In this document: piece by piece, positions 27,290 to 37,008 of the stretch
Layout of the letters: each line of letters starts with the position of its first letter
Numbering within the stretch: position 1 is the first letter of the stretch
The notes under the pieces: model-generated
What the model was told of the DNA's origin: nothing
Databases searched by the model: none
The model's input: the letters and a program-made list of their open reading frames with translations, nothing else
DNA from: Nonomuraea deserti
GTDB taxonomy: Bacteria > Actinomycetota > Actinomycetes > Streptosporangiales > Streptosporangiaceae
DNA length: 58,011 nucleotides
Direction: 5' to 3'
Assembly (NCBI RefSeq): GCF_004348685.1
Contig: NZ_SMKO01000040.1
Span: 1-58,011, forward strand
Made by a program: the position numbers and the translations under genes

Positions 27290-27740
27290 ACTCTCCATGA
27301 TGGCCAAGGCTTGTCGAAGACCCCGATCGGGCGGGGCCTGGCACCCGCCATGCTGCACCGCCATGCCGCCCACTCCGAGGCCATCGCCCGCCATCGCCCG
27401 CCATCGCCTGGTGCGTCGCTGAACGAGCGTTGGGCGTGGTCACCGGCGAAGTCGGAGCCGGCAAGACCGCCGCGACCGGGGCCGCGATCTTCCGTCTCGC
27501 CCGGCCCGGCACATCGCCATCTACCTCGGCAACGCCGACGTCGGAGTACGCGGCATCCACGCCGCCATCGTCACCGCCCTCGGCGGGGTCCCCAAGATCC
27601 AGAAGGCCACCCTGATCCCTCAAGCCAACGACATGCTGGCCACCGAACAAGCAGAGCGGGGCCGCACACCCGTGCTCGTGATCGGTGGAGGCGCACATGC
27701 TGGCCCATGACCAGCTCGAATCGGTGCGCATGCTGACCTG
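27290..27740 (+). mobile_element. Frameshifted ExeA/TniB-like AAA ATPase of a transposon
   Basis: Pieces in different frames align in order with a transposition ATPase: LSKTPIGRGLAPAMLHRHAA, GVVTGEVGAGKTAATGAA (Walker A), IAIYLGNADVGVRGIHAAIV, TLIPQANDMLATEQAERGRT, and HMLAHDQLESVRMLT (Walker B region). It follows its usual transposase partner. At least three frameshifts make it dead. Confidence 0.7.
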
Positions 27741-27910
27741 ACGCCGGACCGTGATGATGCCGCTGGTCGCCAGGAATGCCCTGACGACCACATTCACGCA
27801 CTCGGCGAGCGGCATACCGATAAGTTCGATTCCCGAGCAGGTCATAAGCTTCGTCTCTATTGAAAGCCGGGCACGCGGCCTGCGTCCTGAGTGGTCTAGA
27901 ATCACGCCGG

Positions 27911-28600
27911 GTGGGACTGATTTTCAACTCTGTGGCCAGCGAACTCCAGCTGGTGCAACGGGTGTGGTCGGCGAGCTGTGCTGCTACGACCGGTTTCAGC
28001 TCAGCGGCCAAAGCCTCATCCATGATCGCGTTTGCGCGGGGCCATGACGGATTGACGGTGCACGTGCGCGGACCGGAGACGCGGGGCACATCGCTGACTT
28101 GCCTGGAGGGCTGGGAGTTTTTCGGTGTGGAGTTGCGGCTTGGTGCTTATCTGCCGCTGTACCCGCCCTCCGGTCTGATCGACCTCAGGGATGCGTTGTT
28201 GCCGATCCTGCCGGGCGGCCGGATCTTGTTGGACAACCGGGACTGGGAGATACCGACCGAGCAGAACATCGACGTCTTCGTCAACCGGCTGGCACGCGCA
28301 GGTTTGTTGTTCTTTGACCCTCTCGTCGACGAGATCCGGCACGGCGAACGGCCACGCGGCATGTCGGAACGGATCGCGCAGATACGGTTCCGCCGGGCCG
28401 TCGGGATCTCGCACCGCAAGCTCGCCAGCATCGAGCAGGCACGGCACGCCGCGCAGCTCCTCATGGCAGGCAGATCGATCGCCGACGTGGTCACCGAGGG
28501 CGGTTATTACGATCATTCACAGCTCGCGCGAGCGATGCGGTGGGCGACCGGTCACACCCCGGGCGAGTTGCGGTCCGGTGTCTCGTTTCTGGCGTTGTGA
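27911..28600 (+). CDS. AraC family transcriptional regulator
   Basis: A 229-residue regulator from the GTG at 27911; a longer frame begins upstream but lacks support. The N-terminal half is a short cupin-like sensor starting LIFNSVASELQLVQRVWSA, a form common in actinobacteria. The C-terminal HTH pair holds ARHAAQLLMAGRSIADVVTE and YYDHSQLARAMRWATGHTPG. It lies 57 bases before a dihydrofolate-reductase-family gene on the same strand. Confidence 0.85.
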   Translation: MGLIFNSVASELQLVQRVWSASCAATTGFSSAAKASSMIAFARGHDGLTVHVRGPETRGTSLTCLEGWEFFGVELRLGAYLPLYPPSGLIDLRDALLPILPGGRILLDNRDWEIPTEQNIDVFVNRLARAGLLFFDPLVDEIRHGERPRGMSERIAQIRFRRAVGISHRKLASIEQARHAAQLLMAGRSIADVVTEGGYYDHSQLARAMRWATGHTPGELRSGVSFLAL

Positions 28601-28657
28601 TACGGGTTTCGGTTCGATACAAGACGGACGGATCAGCTGGATGGTTGACTCCCTGAC

Positions 28658-29200
28658 GTGCGAAAACTGATTGAATACAACCATCTCTCGATCGACGGGA
28701 TAATGTCCGGCGACGCCTGGTGGGCCGGGCAGGAGAAGGTCGTCCCCAACGATGCCCACTTCGCCTATCAGCTCGGGTTGCTGTCCTCGGCGGTCGGTCT
28801 CGTGCTCGGCCGGGTGACCTATGAGGGCTTCGCCCAGACCTGGCCGACCTCGACCGGCGATGTCGCCGACAAGATCAACTCCCTGCCCAAGTACATCGCC
28901 TCCACCACGCTGACCGAGACCACGTGGAACGCGAAGGTGCTGGCCGGCGATGCGGTCGAAGCGGTCGCCCAGCTCAAGAAGGCCGGCGACGGCACATTGG
29001 TGAAGTACGGCAACGGCCCGTTCAGCCGGGCGCTGGTCGAGGCAGGTCTGCTCGACGAGCTGCACCTGAGCATCTCCCCGTTCGTCGCCGGGTCCGGTGA
29101 GTCGCTGCTGTCCGGCCTCAGTACGACCGCCATGGATTTGATGAAGGTGACCGAACTCGGTAACGGCACAGTGGTGTTGACCTACAGGCCGAGCCGGTAG
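28658..29200 (+). CDS. Dihydrofolate reductase family protein (RibD C-terminal fold)
   Basis: A 180-residue protein of the DHFR/RibD_C superfamily, starting at GTG. LIEYNHLSIDGIMSGDAWWA is the first strand, LVLGRVTYEGFAQTWP the NADPH loop, and LVKYGNGPFSRALVEAGLLD the conserved GGxxL region. These small reductases rarely have known substrates. It is followed 21 bases later by an alpha/beta hydrolase gene. Confidence 0.9.
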   Translation: MRKLIEYNHLSIDGIMSGDAWWAGQEKVVPNDAHFAYQLGLLSSAVGLVLGRVTYEGFAQTWPTSTGDVADKINSLPKYIASTTLTETTWNAKVLAGDAVEAVAQLKKAGDGTLVKYGNGPFSRALVEAGLLDELHLSISPFVAGSGESLLSGLSTTAMDLMKVTELGNGTVVLTYRPSR

Positions 29201-29221
29201 ACGGTGGCGAGGGGAATCGAC

Positions 29222-29989
29222 ATGACTCAGGGTGCGTACGCCTCGGTGAACGGCATCGACCTCTACTACGAGGTCCTGGGCGCCGATCGGCCAGGTCCGC
29301 CGCTGATCATGCTGCACGGCGGCGCGTACACGTTCCGTCTGAGCTTCGACTCGCTGCTGCCGGCGTTGACCGCCGAGCGGAAGGTGATCGGCATCGAGTT
29401 GCAGGGGCACGGGCATACCGCCGACAGCGACCGGCCCTTCTCCATCCGGCAGTGCGCCGAGGACGTGATCGCGCTGCTCGATCATCTCGGCGTCGAGCGA
29501 GCCGACTTGTTCGGCTACAGCCTGGGCGGGCTGGTCTCCACCGAGGTCGCCGTCTCGGCCCCGGACCGGGTCGGCCGGGTCGTGCTGGCGGCCTCCCACT
29601 TCCGGTCGACCCGAGCCGAGGCGTACTACCCCGAGATCACGGGCATGGAGCTGGATTCGCCTCGGATGCCGACCGAGGAGGAGTCCGCGGCGATGCAACG
29701 CGCCTACGACGAGGTGGCGCCGAATCCCGAGAACTTCCTCCCGTCCGTGATGAAGATCCAGTCGGCAGCGCACGATTTCGAAGGGTGGACCGACGAACAG
29801 CTGGCCCGGCTGACGATGCCAATCTTGATCATCATCGGCGACACCGACTTCGTCCGGCTCGAGCACAGCGTCGAGATGAAGCAACTGCTGCCGAACGCGC
29901 AACTAGCGATCCTGCCGGGCACGAAGCATATGCAGGTCATCCGGCCCGACCTGGTGCTGCCAATGATCACCACGTTCCTGCGCCAGTGA
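29222..29989 (+). CDS. Alpha/beta hydrolase
   Basis: A 255-residue hydrolase starting at the ATG at 29222, with GAGGGG upstream. LIMLHGGAYTF is the oxyanion-hole strand, ADLFGYSLGGLVSTEVA holds the nucleophile serine in G-Y-S-L-G, IIIGDTDFVRLEHS the aspartate, and LPGTKHMQVI the histidine. It forms an apparent operon with the AraC and DHFR-like genes. Confidence 0.92.
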   Translation: MTQGAYASVNGIDLYYEVLGADRPGPPLIMLHGGAYTFRLSFDSLLPALTAERKVIGIELQGHGHTADSDRPFSIRQCAEDVIALLDHLGVERADLFGYSLGGLVSTEVAVSAPDRVGRVVLAASHFRSTRAEAYYPEITGMELDSPRMPTEEESAAMQRAYDEVAPNPENFLPSVMKIQSAAHDFEGWTDEQLARLTMPILIIIGDTDFVRLEHSVEMKQLLPNAQLAILPGTKHMQVIRPDLVLPMITTFLRQ

Positions 29990-30166
29990 TCAGAGCCGGC
30001 GGGTACGGCGCGGCTGGAGGTGACTCGGTTTGGTGGACACCTGATCTCTGGGAACCCTGGTGTCGGGGGAGCAGTTCGTCTGACGCTGCTGCCACCTCCA
30101 GCGCCCCGGCTCGTCGTAAGCCATACGGCGGACACCGGGAGTTCACGCGGGATGGGTCAGATCTCA

Positions 30167-30870
30167 CTATTGAACGTAGCTCGGCCAAGTCTTCAGGACT
30201 GAATCGGACGGCGCTGGCCCTCGCGTAGCTTGGCTCTGTCGCAGATCGCGTGATCTCGAGTAGCGCAGGGTGCGTCTGCGTAGCAGGTCGAGTTTCGCGC
30301 GGCCGAACATTTGGCGTTTGAGCATCTTGACGCGATTGACGTGCCCTTCGACAGGGCCCGAGCTGTGAGGCAGTGTCAGGCCGTTGCGGTCAGCGTCGAG
30401 ATCCCGGCGGAGGTTGCGGGCGAAGGAAGCCAGCGCGGTGAGTGAATCCTTTTCGGCCGCGGAGATCCAGGCGTCGAGTTGATGGCCGTGGAGTTGGGTC
30501 ATCATGAGGGCGAAGTCCTGGACGTGCCGGGCCAGCCGGTTCAGAGCGCGGCTGCGTTTGCGAAGGGTTCGCAGCTGAACGGCATCATCGGAGCTCAGGT
30601 TGTCGGGGTTGGACATGATCCAGCGGGTGATGTCGCGGCCCGAAGGCGGTGGGGGCGGAGATGGCGATCTGACCGGTACCGGTGCGAAAACGCCGTAGGT
30701 AGCGTTGCACTTGCTGCTCGCTGCCGGAGTATCCGAGCGTGGTGATCTCCCGGGTGAGCTGGGCGGCGTTTCGAATGCCCTCGTTCCAGCAGGTCATGCA
30801 CGGCGGCGTGGTGTCGACGCAGCCGGGTGACGACTTTGAGCTCGCGGTGATGCACCACGGGTGGTGGTTC
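30167..30870 (-). mobile_element. ISL3-family transposase remnant, frameshifted
   Basis: The 3' part reads LRTLRKRSRALNRLARHVQD, then LPHSSGPVEGHVNRVKMLKR and FGRAKLDLLRRRTL, the typical ISL3 C-terminus with the catalytic glutamate in GPVEG. Upstream, ITTLGYSGSEQQVQRYLRRF and LRRHHAAVHDLLERG lie in other frames, so at least two frameshifts occurred. The N-terminal zinc finger and terminal repeats are not visible. Confidence 0.8.
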
Positions 30871-31122
30871 GGCGGTGTGGGTGGCTGCGGCCTCGGCGGC
30901 CAGCGTTGCCGCGAGGTTGTGGCGGGCGGCGGACTGGGCCAGCACGGCGACGGCCCGATCGGCGAGCGGGCCTCGGGCGCCTCGGCGAGATCGGCCATGG
31001 TGGACAGTTGAGCGGGGATGAGCGGCAGTAAGGGCCGGCTGCCGATGGTGTCCTCGACGCGGCTGTGAAGATCGCCGGGCTGAGACTACTCGTCTGATCG
31101 TCAGCGCTCGCGCTCGCTGCGC

Positions 31123-31713
31123 TCACTTCTGGGCTTTGATGCCGTCCAAGGCCATGGCGAGCACCCGGTCGCGCTGCGCCTCCTGGACGAAGTTCGCTCC
31201 GCTGACACCGTTGACCAGGAATAGAATGTCGTCGAAGCTCACGTCGTCCCGGGCCTTGCCCGCGCCCTGGGCGCGCTCGAGAAGAGGCCGACCGGCCGCG
31301 TGGATCATGTCGCGGCCGGTTACAAACATCTCCTCGCGGTGCGCGACGGCGTCGTAGATCGCCTTCTTGGTGGTCGCATAGCTGACGAACTGACGCAGCC
31401 AGCCCTCCAGGGCATCCCACGGTTCGAGGCCGCTCAACTCGGCTGCCATGCGGGCCAGGGCCTCCACCTCGTCCAGGTAGACGGCTTCGAACAGGTGCTG
31501 GCGGGTGGGGAAGTTGCGGTAGAGCGTCGCGATGTTGACCCCTGCCCGCCGGGCGATCCCCTCGAGCGAGGCGCCGGCGCCCTCGGCGCCGAACGCCTCA
31601 CGGGCGGCGTCGAGCAGGGCGTCGAAGTTGCGGCGTGCGTCGGCGCGCGCAGGCCGACGCACGGTGAAACGGGGTTCGGCTCGCGTGCCGGGCTCGGTGG
31701 CACCCAATGACAT
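31123..31713 (-). CDS. TetR/AcrR family regulator
   Basis: A 196-residue TetR protein with an HTH at about residues 30-75 (LEGIARRAGVNIATLYRNFP) and a C-terminal SbtR-like ligand domain. It is divergent from the F420-reductase-fold gene, which starts 115 bases away and is probably its target. Confidence 0.92.
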   Translation of the reverse strand: MSLGATEPGTRAEPRFTVRRPARADARRNFDALLDAAREAFGAEGAGASLEGIARRAGVNIATLYRNFPTRQHLFEAVYLDEVEALARMAAELSGLEPWDALEGWLRQFVSYATTKKAIYDAVAHREEMFVTGRDMIHAAGRPLLERAQGAGKARDDVSFDDILFLVNGVSGANFVQEAQRDRVLAMALDGIKAQK

Positions 31714-31828
31714 ACCTCTTTCTGCGACACCGACCTTGCTAAGTGAAGGGCTGCCTGCGTTAAAGTCAAGGCATGCCTTCGCTTATGCGAAAAACCCTTC
31801 CTACATTATCCCGGCCCGGCAGGAGACC

Positions 31829-32494
31829 ATGACCACCATCGGCTTCATCGGCAGCGGAAACATCGGCAGCACTCTCGCCCGCCTCGGGGTCGACGCCGGC
31901 CACGACGTCGTCCTCAGCAACAGCCGCGGCCCGGAGACCTTGCAGAACTTGGTCGCACGGCTCGGCCCGCGCGCCCGCGCGGCGACCCCTTCCGAGGCCG
32001 CGACCGCCGGCGACATCGTCGTGGTGACCATCCCGATCAAGGCCTACCGGCAGGTCCCCGCGGAACCCCTCCGGGGCCGGGTCGTCATCGACACCCTCAA
32101 CTACGACCCCGCCCGACAGGGCAGCGTCCCCGAGATCGACGCCGGCGACACCCCGGCCCACGTCCTGCTCCAGACCCACCTGACCGGCTCAAGCGTCGTC
32201 AAGGCGTTCAGCAACATCTTCTTCAAGCACCTGGCCACCCTGGGACGCCCGGCCGGCGCCCCGGACCGCAGCACCCTGCCCATCGCCGGCGACGACGCCG
32301 CCGCCAAGAAGGCGGTCGCCATCCTGATCGATTCGCTCGGCTATGACACGTACGACGTGGGCCCGCTCGCCGAGAGCCGCCGATTCGCGCCGGGCACACC
32401 CGCCCAGCACGCCTACCTCGACCCGGCCGGAATGTTCGCCGCTCCCGGCCGTCCCGCATCCGCGGACGATCTCGCCAAACTCCTCAACACGTGA
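31829..32494 (+). CDS. NAD(P)-binding F420-dependent-oxidoreductase-type protein
   Basis: A 221-residue Rossmann protein of the F420_oxidored/NADP oxidoreductase family, starting at the ATG at 31829 after AGGAG. TTIGFIGSGNIGSTLARLGV is the dinucleotide site, DIVVVTIPIKAYRQVP and VVIDTLNYDPARQG the middle strands, and SSVVKAFSNIFFKHL the substrate-side loop. The family transfers hydride between NADPH and F420 or an unknown acceptor. Confidence 0.88.
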   Translation: MTTIGFIGSGNIGSTLARLGVDAGHDVVLSNSRGPETLQNLVARLGPRARAATPSEAATAGDIVVVTIPIKAYRQVPAEPLRGRVVIDTLNYDPARQGSVPEIDAGDTPAHVLLQTHLTGSSVVKAFSNIFFKHLATLGRPAGAPDRSTLPIAGDDAAAKKAVAILIDSLGYDTYDVGPLAESRRFAPGTPAQHAYLDPAGMFAAPGRPASADDLAKLLNT

Positions 32495-32705
32495 GGAACG
32501 TCGTGACCGACCGACGCATCGTGATTCTATCTGCTATACAACAAGTAACACACATCGCTTCAGAGGGACATCTCATGCTGCAGGCAGAGATCCACCAGAG
32601 AACACCGACCCTCCCCATCGTCGCGTGGACCCGGTTATCCACGCGGGAGGTCGGCCCGCTCGAGCACAGCACACGGGCCGCACGGCCCGAAGGGACGGCG
32701 AACCG

Positions 32706-33863
32706 ATGACGCAGCCCGCCAACCAGCAGGCCGCGTCGTCCACCACCGCCCCGCGGCTTCTTCATGTCGACAACCTACGCACCGCTCTGATGGCACTCGT
32801 GGTGATCCACCACTCCGTGATCGCTTACAGCAACATCCCGGACTGGTACTACACGGAACCACCGGCCGACTCCTCAGGAATGCTGCTGGACCTCCTGCTC
32901 CTGTTCAACCAGGCGTTTTTCATGGGCGCCTTCTTCCTCGTCTCAGGACTTTTCGTGCCACGGTCCTACGACCGCAAGGGGGCCGGGCAGTTCCTGAGGG
33001 AGCGGCTGCTGCGTCTGGGAGTCCCGCTGCTGCTGTGGCTGCTGCTGATCCGTCCCCTGGTGACCATCGGCAGGTACGCCACAGCCAGCGAAGCCGCCGC
33101 CCGGCAGGGAACCGAACTGCCCTACTGGAAGTTCTACCTGCTCCACTACACACCGGGTCCGATGTGGTTCGTCGAGGTGCTGCTCGTGTTCAGCGCGCTC
33201 TACGTCCTGTGGCGGCGCCTGGCCGGCCAGGGCCGGAGCGCGCCCGGGACGACCCCGGCCACCGGCCGGGCGCCCGGTACCGTCGCGATCGTCGGGTTCG
33301 TCATGGGGCTGTCACTGGTGACGTACGTGTGGCGCATGGTGGTGCCGATGGGCGTTACGGTGCTGGGGCTGCCGTCCCCCGGCTACCTGCCGCAGTACGC
33401 GGCGCTGTTCGTCGTCGGGCTGATCGCGGCCCGGCGCGGCTGGCTGGAGAGCCTGCCCAGAACAGCCGGCCGGGCCGGGTTCGCCACCGCAGCCGTCGCC
33501 ACGGTGGTGCTCGTCCTCGTCGTGGGCTCCTACAGAGAGGTGAGCCTGGGCCACGGAACCCTGCCGTCCCTGCTGACGGCCATGTCGGAGTCGGCACTCG
33601 CCGTCGGCATCATCCTCGGCCTTATGGTGCTGTTCAGGGAACGCCTCGGCCGCCAGGGCCGCCTCCGCCGGTTCCTGTCGACGCACGCCTTCACCGTCTA
33701 CGTCATCCACCCGGCCGTACTGGTCGCCCTGGGCTACGCCCTGAGCGGCGTACAGGCGCCCGCGATCGCCAAGGCCGCGCTGCTCACCGCCATCGGGCTG
33801 CCGCTGTGCTGGGCGACGGCGTACCTGGTGCGCGCCCTGCCGGGCGCCCGGAAGGTGCTGTAG
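32706..33863 (+). CDS. Membrane acyltransferase family 3 protein (MdoC-like)
   Basis: A 385-residue integral membrane acyltransferase with about ten hydrophobic segments. It begins at the ATG at 32706. LHVDNLRTALMALVVIHHS holds the catalytic histidine near the end of helix 1, and FFMGAFFLVSGLFVPRSYDR matches the family. The final segments contain FTVYVIHPAVLV. Members transfer acyl groups to extracellular glycans or lipids; the acceptor here is unknown. Confidence 0.88.
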   Translation: MTQPANQQAASSTTAPRLLHVDNLRTALMALVVIHHSVIAYSNIPDWYYTEPPADSSGMLLDLLLLFNQAFFMGAFFLVSGLFVPRSYDRKGAGQFLRERLLRLGVPLLLWLLLIRPLVTIGRYATASEAAARQGTELPYWKFYLLHYTPGPMWFVEVLLVFSALYVLWRRLAGQGRSAPGTTPATGRAPGTVAIVGFVMGLSLVTYVWRMVVPMGVTVLGLPSPGYLPQYAALFVVGLIAARRGWLESLPRTAGRAGFATAAVATVVLVLVVGSYREVSLGHGTLPSLLTAMSESALAVGIILGLMVLFRERLGRQGRLRRFLSTHAFTVYVIHPAVLVALGYALSGVQAPAIAKAALLTAIGLPLCWATAYLVRALPGARKVL

Positions 33864-33888
33864 ATCCGTAGGGAGGGGGCGACGGCAC

Positions 33889-34716
33889 GTGGCCAAGACG
33901 GCCAGTGACAGGCCATCGCCCCCACCACATCAATCACCCGGCCACGTCGCCCGGCCGCAACGGCGAGGGACCGGTCGCGGCCGGTTCCTGGACCAGGCCG
34001 AGCAGGCCCGCCGCGACGTGAGCGGGCTCTCCACCGTTCTGCAGTTGGGCGCGCTGGAGACCATCGCCGCCACGCACGCCCCCGCGGTGCTGGCCACGCT
34101 CGCCGAACGACGTCCCGGCGTCAACGTCGTGGTGCGGCCCAGCACGAGTCGCGCGCGGATGTTCGACGCCATCGCCGCAGGGCGCCTGGAGGCGGCGCTT
34201 GTCCTCGACACCGGTGACGCGCTGGGAGACCTCGGCTTTCCCGCGCCGCCGCATCCTCTGGCGTTTGTCGATGTGGCCACGGTGCCGCTCGTCCTGGTCG
34301 CCGCCCCCGGCCACCTGCTCACCACGCGCAACCGGCTGACAGCCGGCGACCTGGCCGGCGAACGCCTGCTGAGCAACGTACCGGCCTGCTCGTTCTGGAT
34401 GGCGGCCGATCACGCCATCGGCCCGGCTCCCGAACGGGTGCGCGCCGGCGGAGTCTCGGTCATGCGCGCCTGGGCCGAACAAGGCCTTGGCATCGCCCTG
34501 CTGCCCGACTTCGCGGTCGAGGCGGCCCTGCGGTCCGGGACACTCACCGCACTCGCCTTCCCCGCACCCGAGCTGAGCCTGCGGCTGGTGTGGCGCGAAG
34601 ACCGGGAGGATCTGCCTGGCCTGCGTGACCTGCTCTACGCGGTCGGCGCTCAGGGTCTTTCGACCACCGACCTCAATCAGGCCGACGGCCCGTCTCGGGT
34701 AAGCAACCGTTCTTGA
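33889..34716 (+). pseudogene. LysR-type regulator lacking the HTH domain
   Basis: A 275-residue frame from a GTG. Residues about 25-255 match a LysR effector domain, including FLDQAEQARRDVSG, VLQLGALETIAATHAPAVLA and RAWAEQGLGIALLPDFAVEA. The 60-residue winged helix and most of the linker helix are missing, replaced by a short unrelated basic sequence. It looks like a truncated regulator, though a separate effector-domain protein is possible. Confidence 0.7.
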
Positions 34717-34754
34717 GTCGTCGATAGTGCTCGTCGGTTGTCCGGCGACCGGCC

Positions 34755-35589
34755 CTATGGCGGGCTGATGGCGGTGAGCATGCGGGCGAGCTTCCAGGGC
34801 CGAGGGCCCCAAGCGGCAAGCTTTCCGCCCAGAAGCGGTTTAGTTATGCCTTGTCGGCCGATGAACACCAGCATGAGAGCCGCGGGGTCGGCGGACAGGT
34901 GGGCGTCGACGTCGTGTGCGGGTCCCGGGCCGAGGGTCAATGAGCCGCGGTCAAAGGCCATCAGCGTGCGTCCGCCTCCACGCAGGCGAAGGTCGAAGCG
35001 GGCTCGGAAGGATCCGGCCTTGTCCTGGTTCACCAAGGCCGTGGGCGGCAGTGCCGCGATGAGCGGCAGCACGCCGCGCTCGATCGCGAGCAGGGCGTGG
35101 TGGCGCTGGATCGGCCACGAGCGCCCGGTGGCCGTGGCGATGTCGTGGCCGTGGATCAGGCATTCCTCGAGCAGGTGACACGCCACCGCCGACGGCGGCA
35201 GGCGGGTGCCTTGCAGCCAGTCGACGGTGGCCGCTCGCGAACGGGAGGCGATGGCGTCGAACTCGCCGGCGAGCGTGGCGATCCGATCGGCGAGTACGGA
35301 GGAGGCCCGTTGGCCGTCTTGGGCCAGCATCTTGGCGTTGACCTCGCCATCCCGGCCGGCGTCACCGTGGCGTCCGGGATGGTCGTGCGGCGATGGCGTC
35401 GGCGTCGAAGCGGAAGACATGAGTCAGGTGAGCCGCGACATCGCCGACCGTCCATGCTCCGACCGACACGGCGTGCGGGTCGGGGATGCTGCGCACCAGG
35501 GCGACCAGGCGGGGAACGACCTCCCGCAATGCCGCACTGGCCTGGGCCATGGTGTCGGGCGTACCGCTGTGCGCCGCGGCCGAGATCAT
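34755..35589 (-). pseudogene. Maleylpyruvate-isomerase-type mycothiol-dependent enzyme, two frameshifts
   Basis: The N-terminal DinB-like part begins MISAAAHSGTPDTMAQASAA at 35589 and contains GAWTVGDVAAHLTHVFRFDA, with a metal histidine in AAHLTH. The frame then shifts to IPDATVTPAGM and again to GEVNAKMLAQDGQRASSVLA. It continues with LLEECLIHGHDIATATGRSW (second metal histidines) and an SCP2-like C-terminus. Both breaks, at about 35395 and 35360, are single-base losses. It is divergent from an HxlR gene. Confidence 0.75.
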
Positions 35590-35726
35590 GTCAGCGCCTT
35601 TCTTGGTTGTCAGAGCCAGGTCTCGCCGGGGTTGGAGGTGTCGGTGATCGGGCCTTCGTGCGGGCCACCCGTACCGGCGATGGGCTGGATATTGTCAGGC
35701 GCGCTTGAGAATGTGAGGTTGCCGCC

Positions 35727-36392
35727 ATGAGTCGGAGCTATGGCCAGTACCGCGGTCTCGCCCGGGCGCTCGACATCGTGGGCGACCGATGGAATCTGCT
35801 CATCGTCCGCCAGCTCCTCATCGCTCCCGCCCGCTACCGCGAGCTGCTCGATGGGCTGCCCGGCGTGGCCACGAACCTGCTCACCGACCGTCTGCGCGAC
35901 CTTGGGAGCGCCGGCGTGGTCGAGCGGCGGCTGGCCGAGGAAGCCAACGCCATCGTGTACGCGCTCACCCCCTGGGGCACCGAGCTACGGGAGCCGATCG
36001 AGGGCCTCATCAGCTGGTCCACGCCGCTCATGGCGCGCGGGCCGGGCGGCGACCGCTTCCAGACCAACTGGCCCATCGTCGCTCTCCGTGCCTTGCTCAC
36101 CGGCAGCGTGACCGCACACCAGGCGCAGACGGTGGGGATCGCGGTCGACGGCCGGCTGCTCCAGGTACGGGCGACGGACTCGGGCATCGAGGTGAGCCCG
36201 CATGAGGGCGGCGATCTCGATGCCGTCCTACGCGCTGAGTCCTTGATCGTTCTCGGGCTGGCGGCGGGTGCGCTCACCTTCGACGATGTCCGTGGGCTCG
36301 TCGAGATCGAAGGCGATGAAGCCGCCGCACGAGTCCTTTTCACGGAGGGCGGCCGGAATGCGGCGGTAGGGGATCGCGGGCCGGCGTTGTAG
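35727..36392 (+). CDS. HxlR family regulator with SCP2-like tail
   Basis: A 221-residue protein. Residues 1-105 are an HxlR winged helix (ALDIVGDRWNLLIVRQLLIA and GVATNLLTDRLRDLGSAGVV). The C-terminal 100 residues resemble a sterol-carrier-like or alkyl-sulfatase C-terminal domain. It is divergent from the mycothiol-enzyme remnant, whose C-terminus carries a similar fold. Confidence 0.88.
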   Translation: MSRSYGQYRGLARALDIVGDRWNLLIVRQLLIAPARYRELLDGLPGVATNLLTDRLRDLGSAGVVERRLAEEANAIVYALTPWGTELREPIEGLISWSTPLMARGPGGDRFQTNWPIVALRALLTGSVTAHQAQTVGIAVDGRLLQVRATDSGIEVSPHEGGDLDAVLRAESLIVLGLAAGALTFDDVRGLVEIEGDEAAARVLFTEGGRNAAVGDRGPAL

Positions 36393-36603
36393 CTGTTCAG
36401 GACGGGGAACTGGGCCGATGCCGGGTGCCGTCCGCCGCCCTGGACGGCACCCGGGTGAAGCAGGCGCCGGGTCAGGCCGTTTGCCTGCTCCCGGCTCCAC
36501 CGCTGATCGGCCCAGTCCGGATCCAGCGGGGTGCAGGCGATGTGGTTGGTGTAGTCCGAGAGTGTCTTCATGCCGACGCCGAGCACGACGTCCAGCACGT
36601 GGT
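36393..36603 (-). other. Unrecognised coding scrap before the ArsR gene
   Basis: Minus-strand reading from about 36598 gives LDVVLGVGMKTLSDYTNHIA and PDWADQRWSREQANGLTRR, protein-like in codon use, but I cannot assign it. It lacks a plausible start and ends among the HxlR gene 3' end. Probably a gene fragment. Confidence 0.3.
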
Positions 36604-36966
36604 TCAGGTGCGGTTGGAGTCGTCGGTCACGCCGACGTGCGCGCCGACGTCATCGCCGCGGGCCACCTCCAGCACCGCCTCCAGCAGTCCGGGGAAGCGC
36701 GCGTTCAGGTCCTCGCGGCGCAACTCGACGAAGCAGCGGGTGCCTTCCTGGCGGGTCCGAGTGAGGCCAGCGTCACGCAGCACGCGCAGATGGTGGCTGA
36801 GCGTCGACTTGGCCACGGGGGCGCGCAGTTCGCCCCAGCCCCGTTCGCGGCCGTCGGCCAGCACGCGCACCAGCCCGACACGGATCGGGTCGCTGAGCGC
36901 GCCCATCACCGCGACGAGGGTCATCTCCTCGAGCCCGGGGTGCCGTGCTTGTTTCACAGTCACCAT
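36604..36966 (-). CDS. ArsR-type winged-helix regulator
   Basis: A 120-residue regulator. MGALSDPIRVGLVRVLADGR and KSTLSHHLRVLRDAGLTRTR are the typical helices of ArsR repressors. There are no metal-binding cysteines in the recognition helix, so it is not an arsenic or zinc sensor of the classic type. It is divergent from an SDR gene 42 bases away, with a strong inverted repeat between. Confidence 0.9.
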   Translation of the reverse strand: MVTVKQARHPGLEEMTLVAVMGALSDPIRVGLVRVLADGRERGWGELRAPVAKSTLSHHLRVLRDAGLTRTRQEGTRCFVELRREDLNARFPGLLEAVLEVARGDDVGAHVGVTDDSNRT

Positions 36967-36970
36967 GCTA

Positions 36971-37003
36971 CCTTGTTCGATGTTTTACGAACAGCGAACA
37001 AGG
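36971..37003. promoter_or_regulatory. Inverted repeat between ArsR and SDR genes
   Basis: CCTTGTTCG at 36971-36979 pairs perfectly with CGAACAAGG at 36995-37003. A nested CGAACA at 36988-36993 also forms TGTTCG-N8-CGAACA with the left arm. It is the likely ArsR operator controlling both genes. Confidence 0.65.
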
Positions 37004-37008
37004 GAGTC

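Noticed and set aside
27370..27412. Short direct repeats CCGCCATCG as a CRISPR-like or iteron array
   Set aside because: Only three adjacent copies inside a former coding region; no spacers or further units.
27033..27905. A 290-codon minus-strand frame opposite the transposition ATPase
   Set aside because: The plus strand carries recognisable ATPase motifs in order; the minus-strand text has no supported domain.
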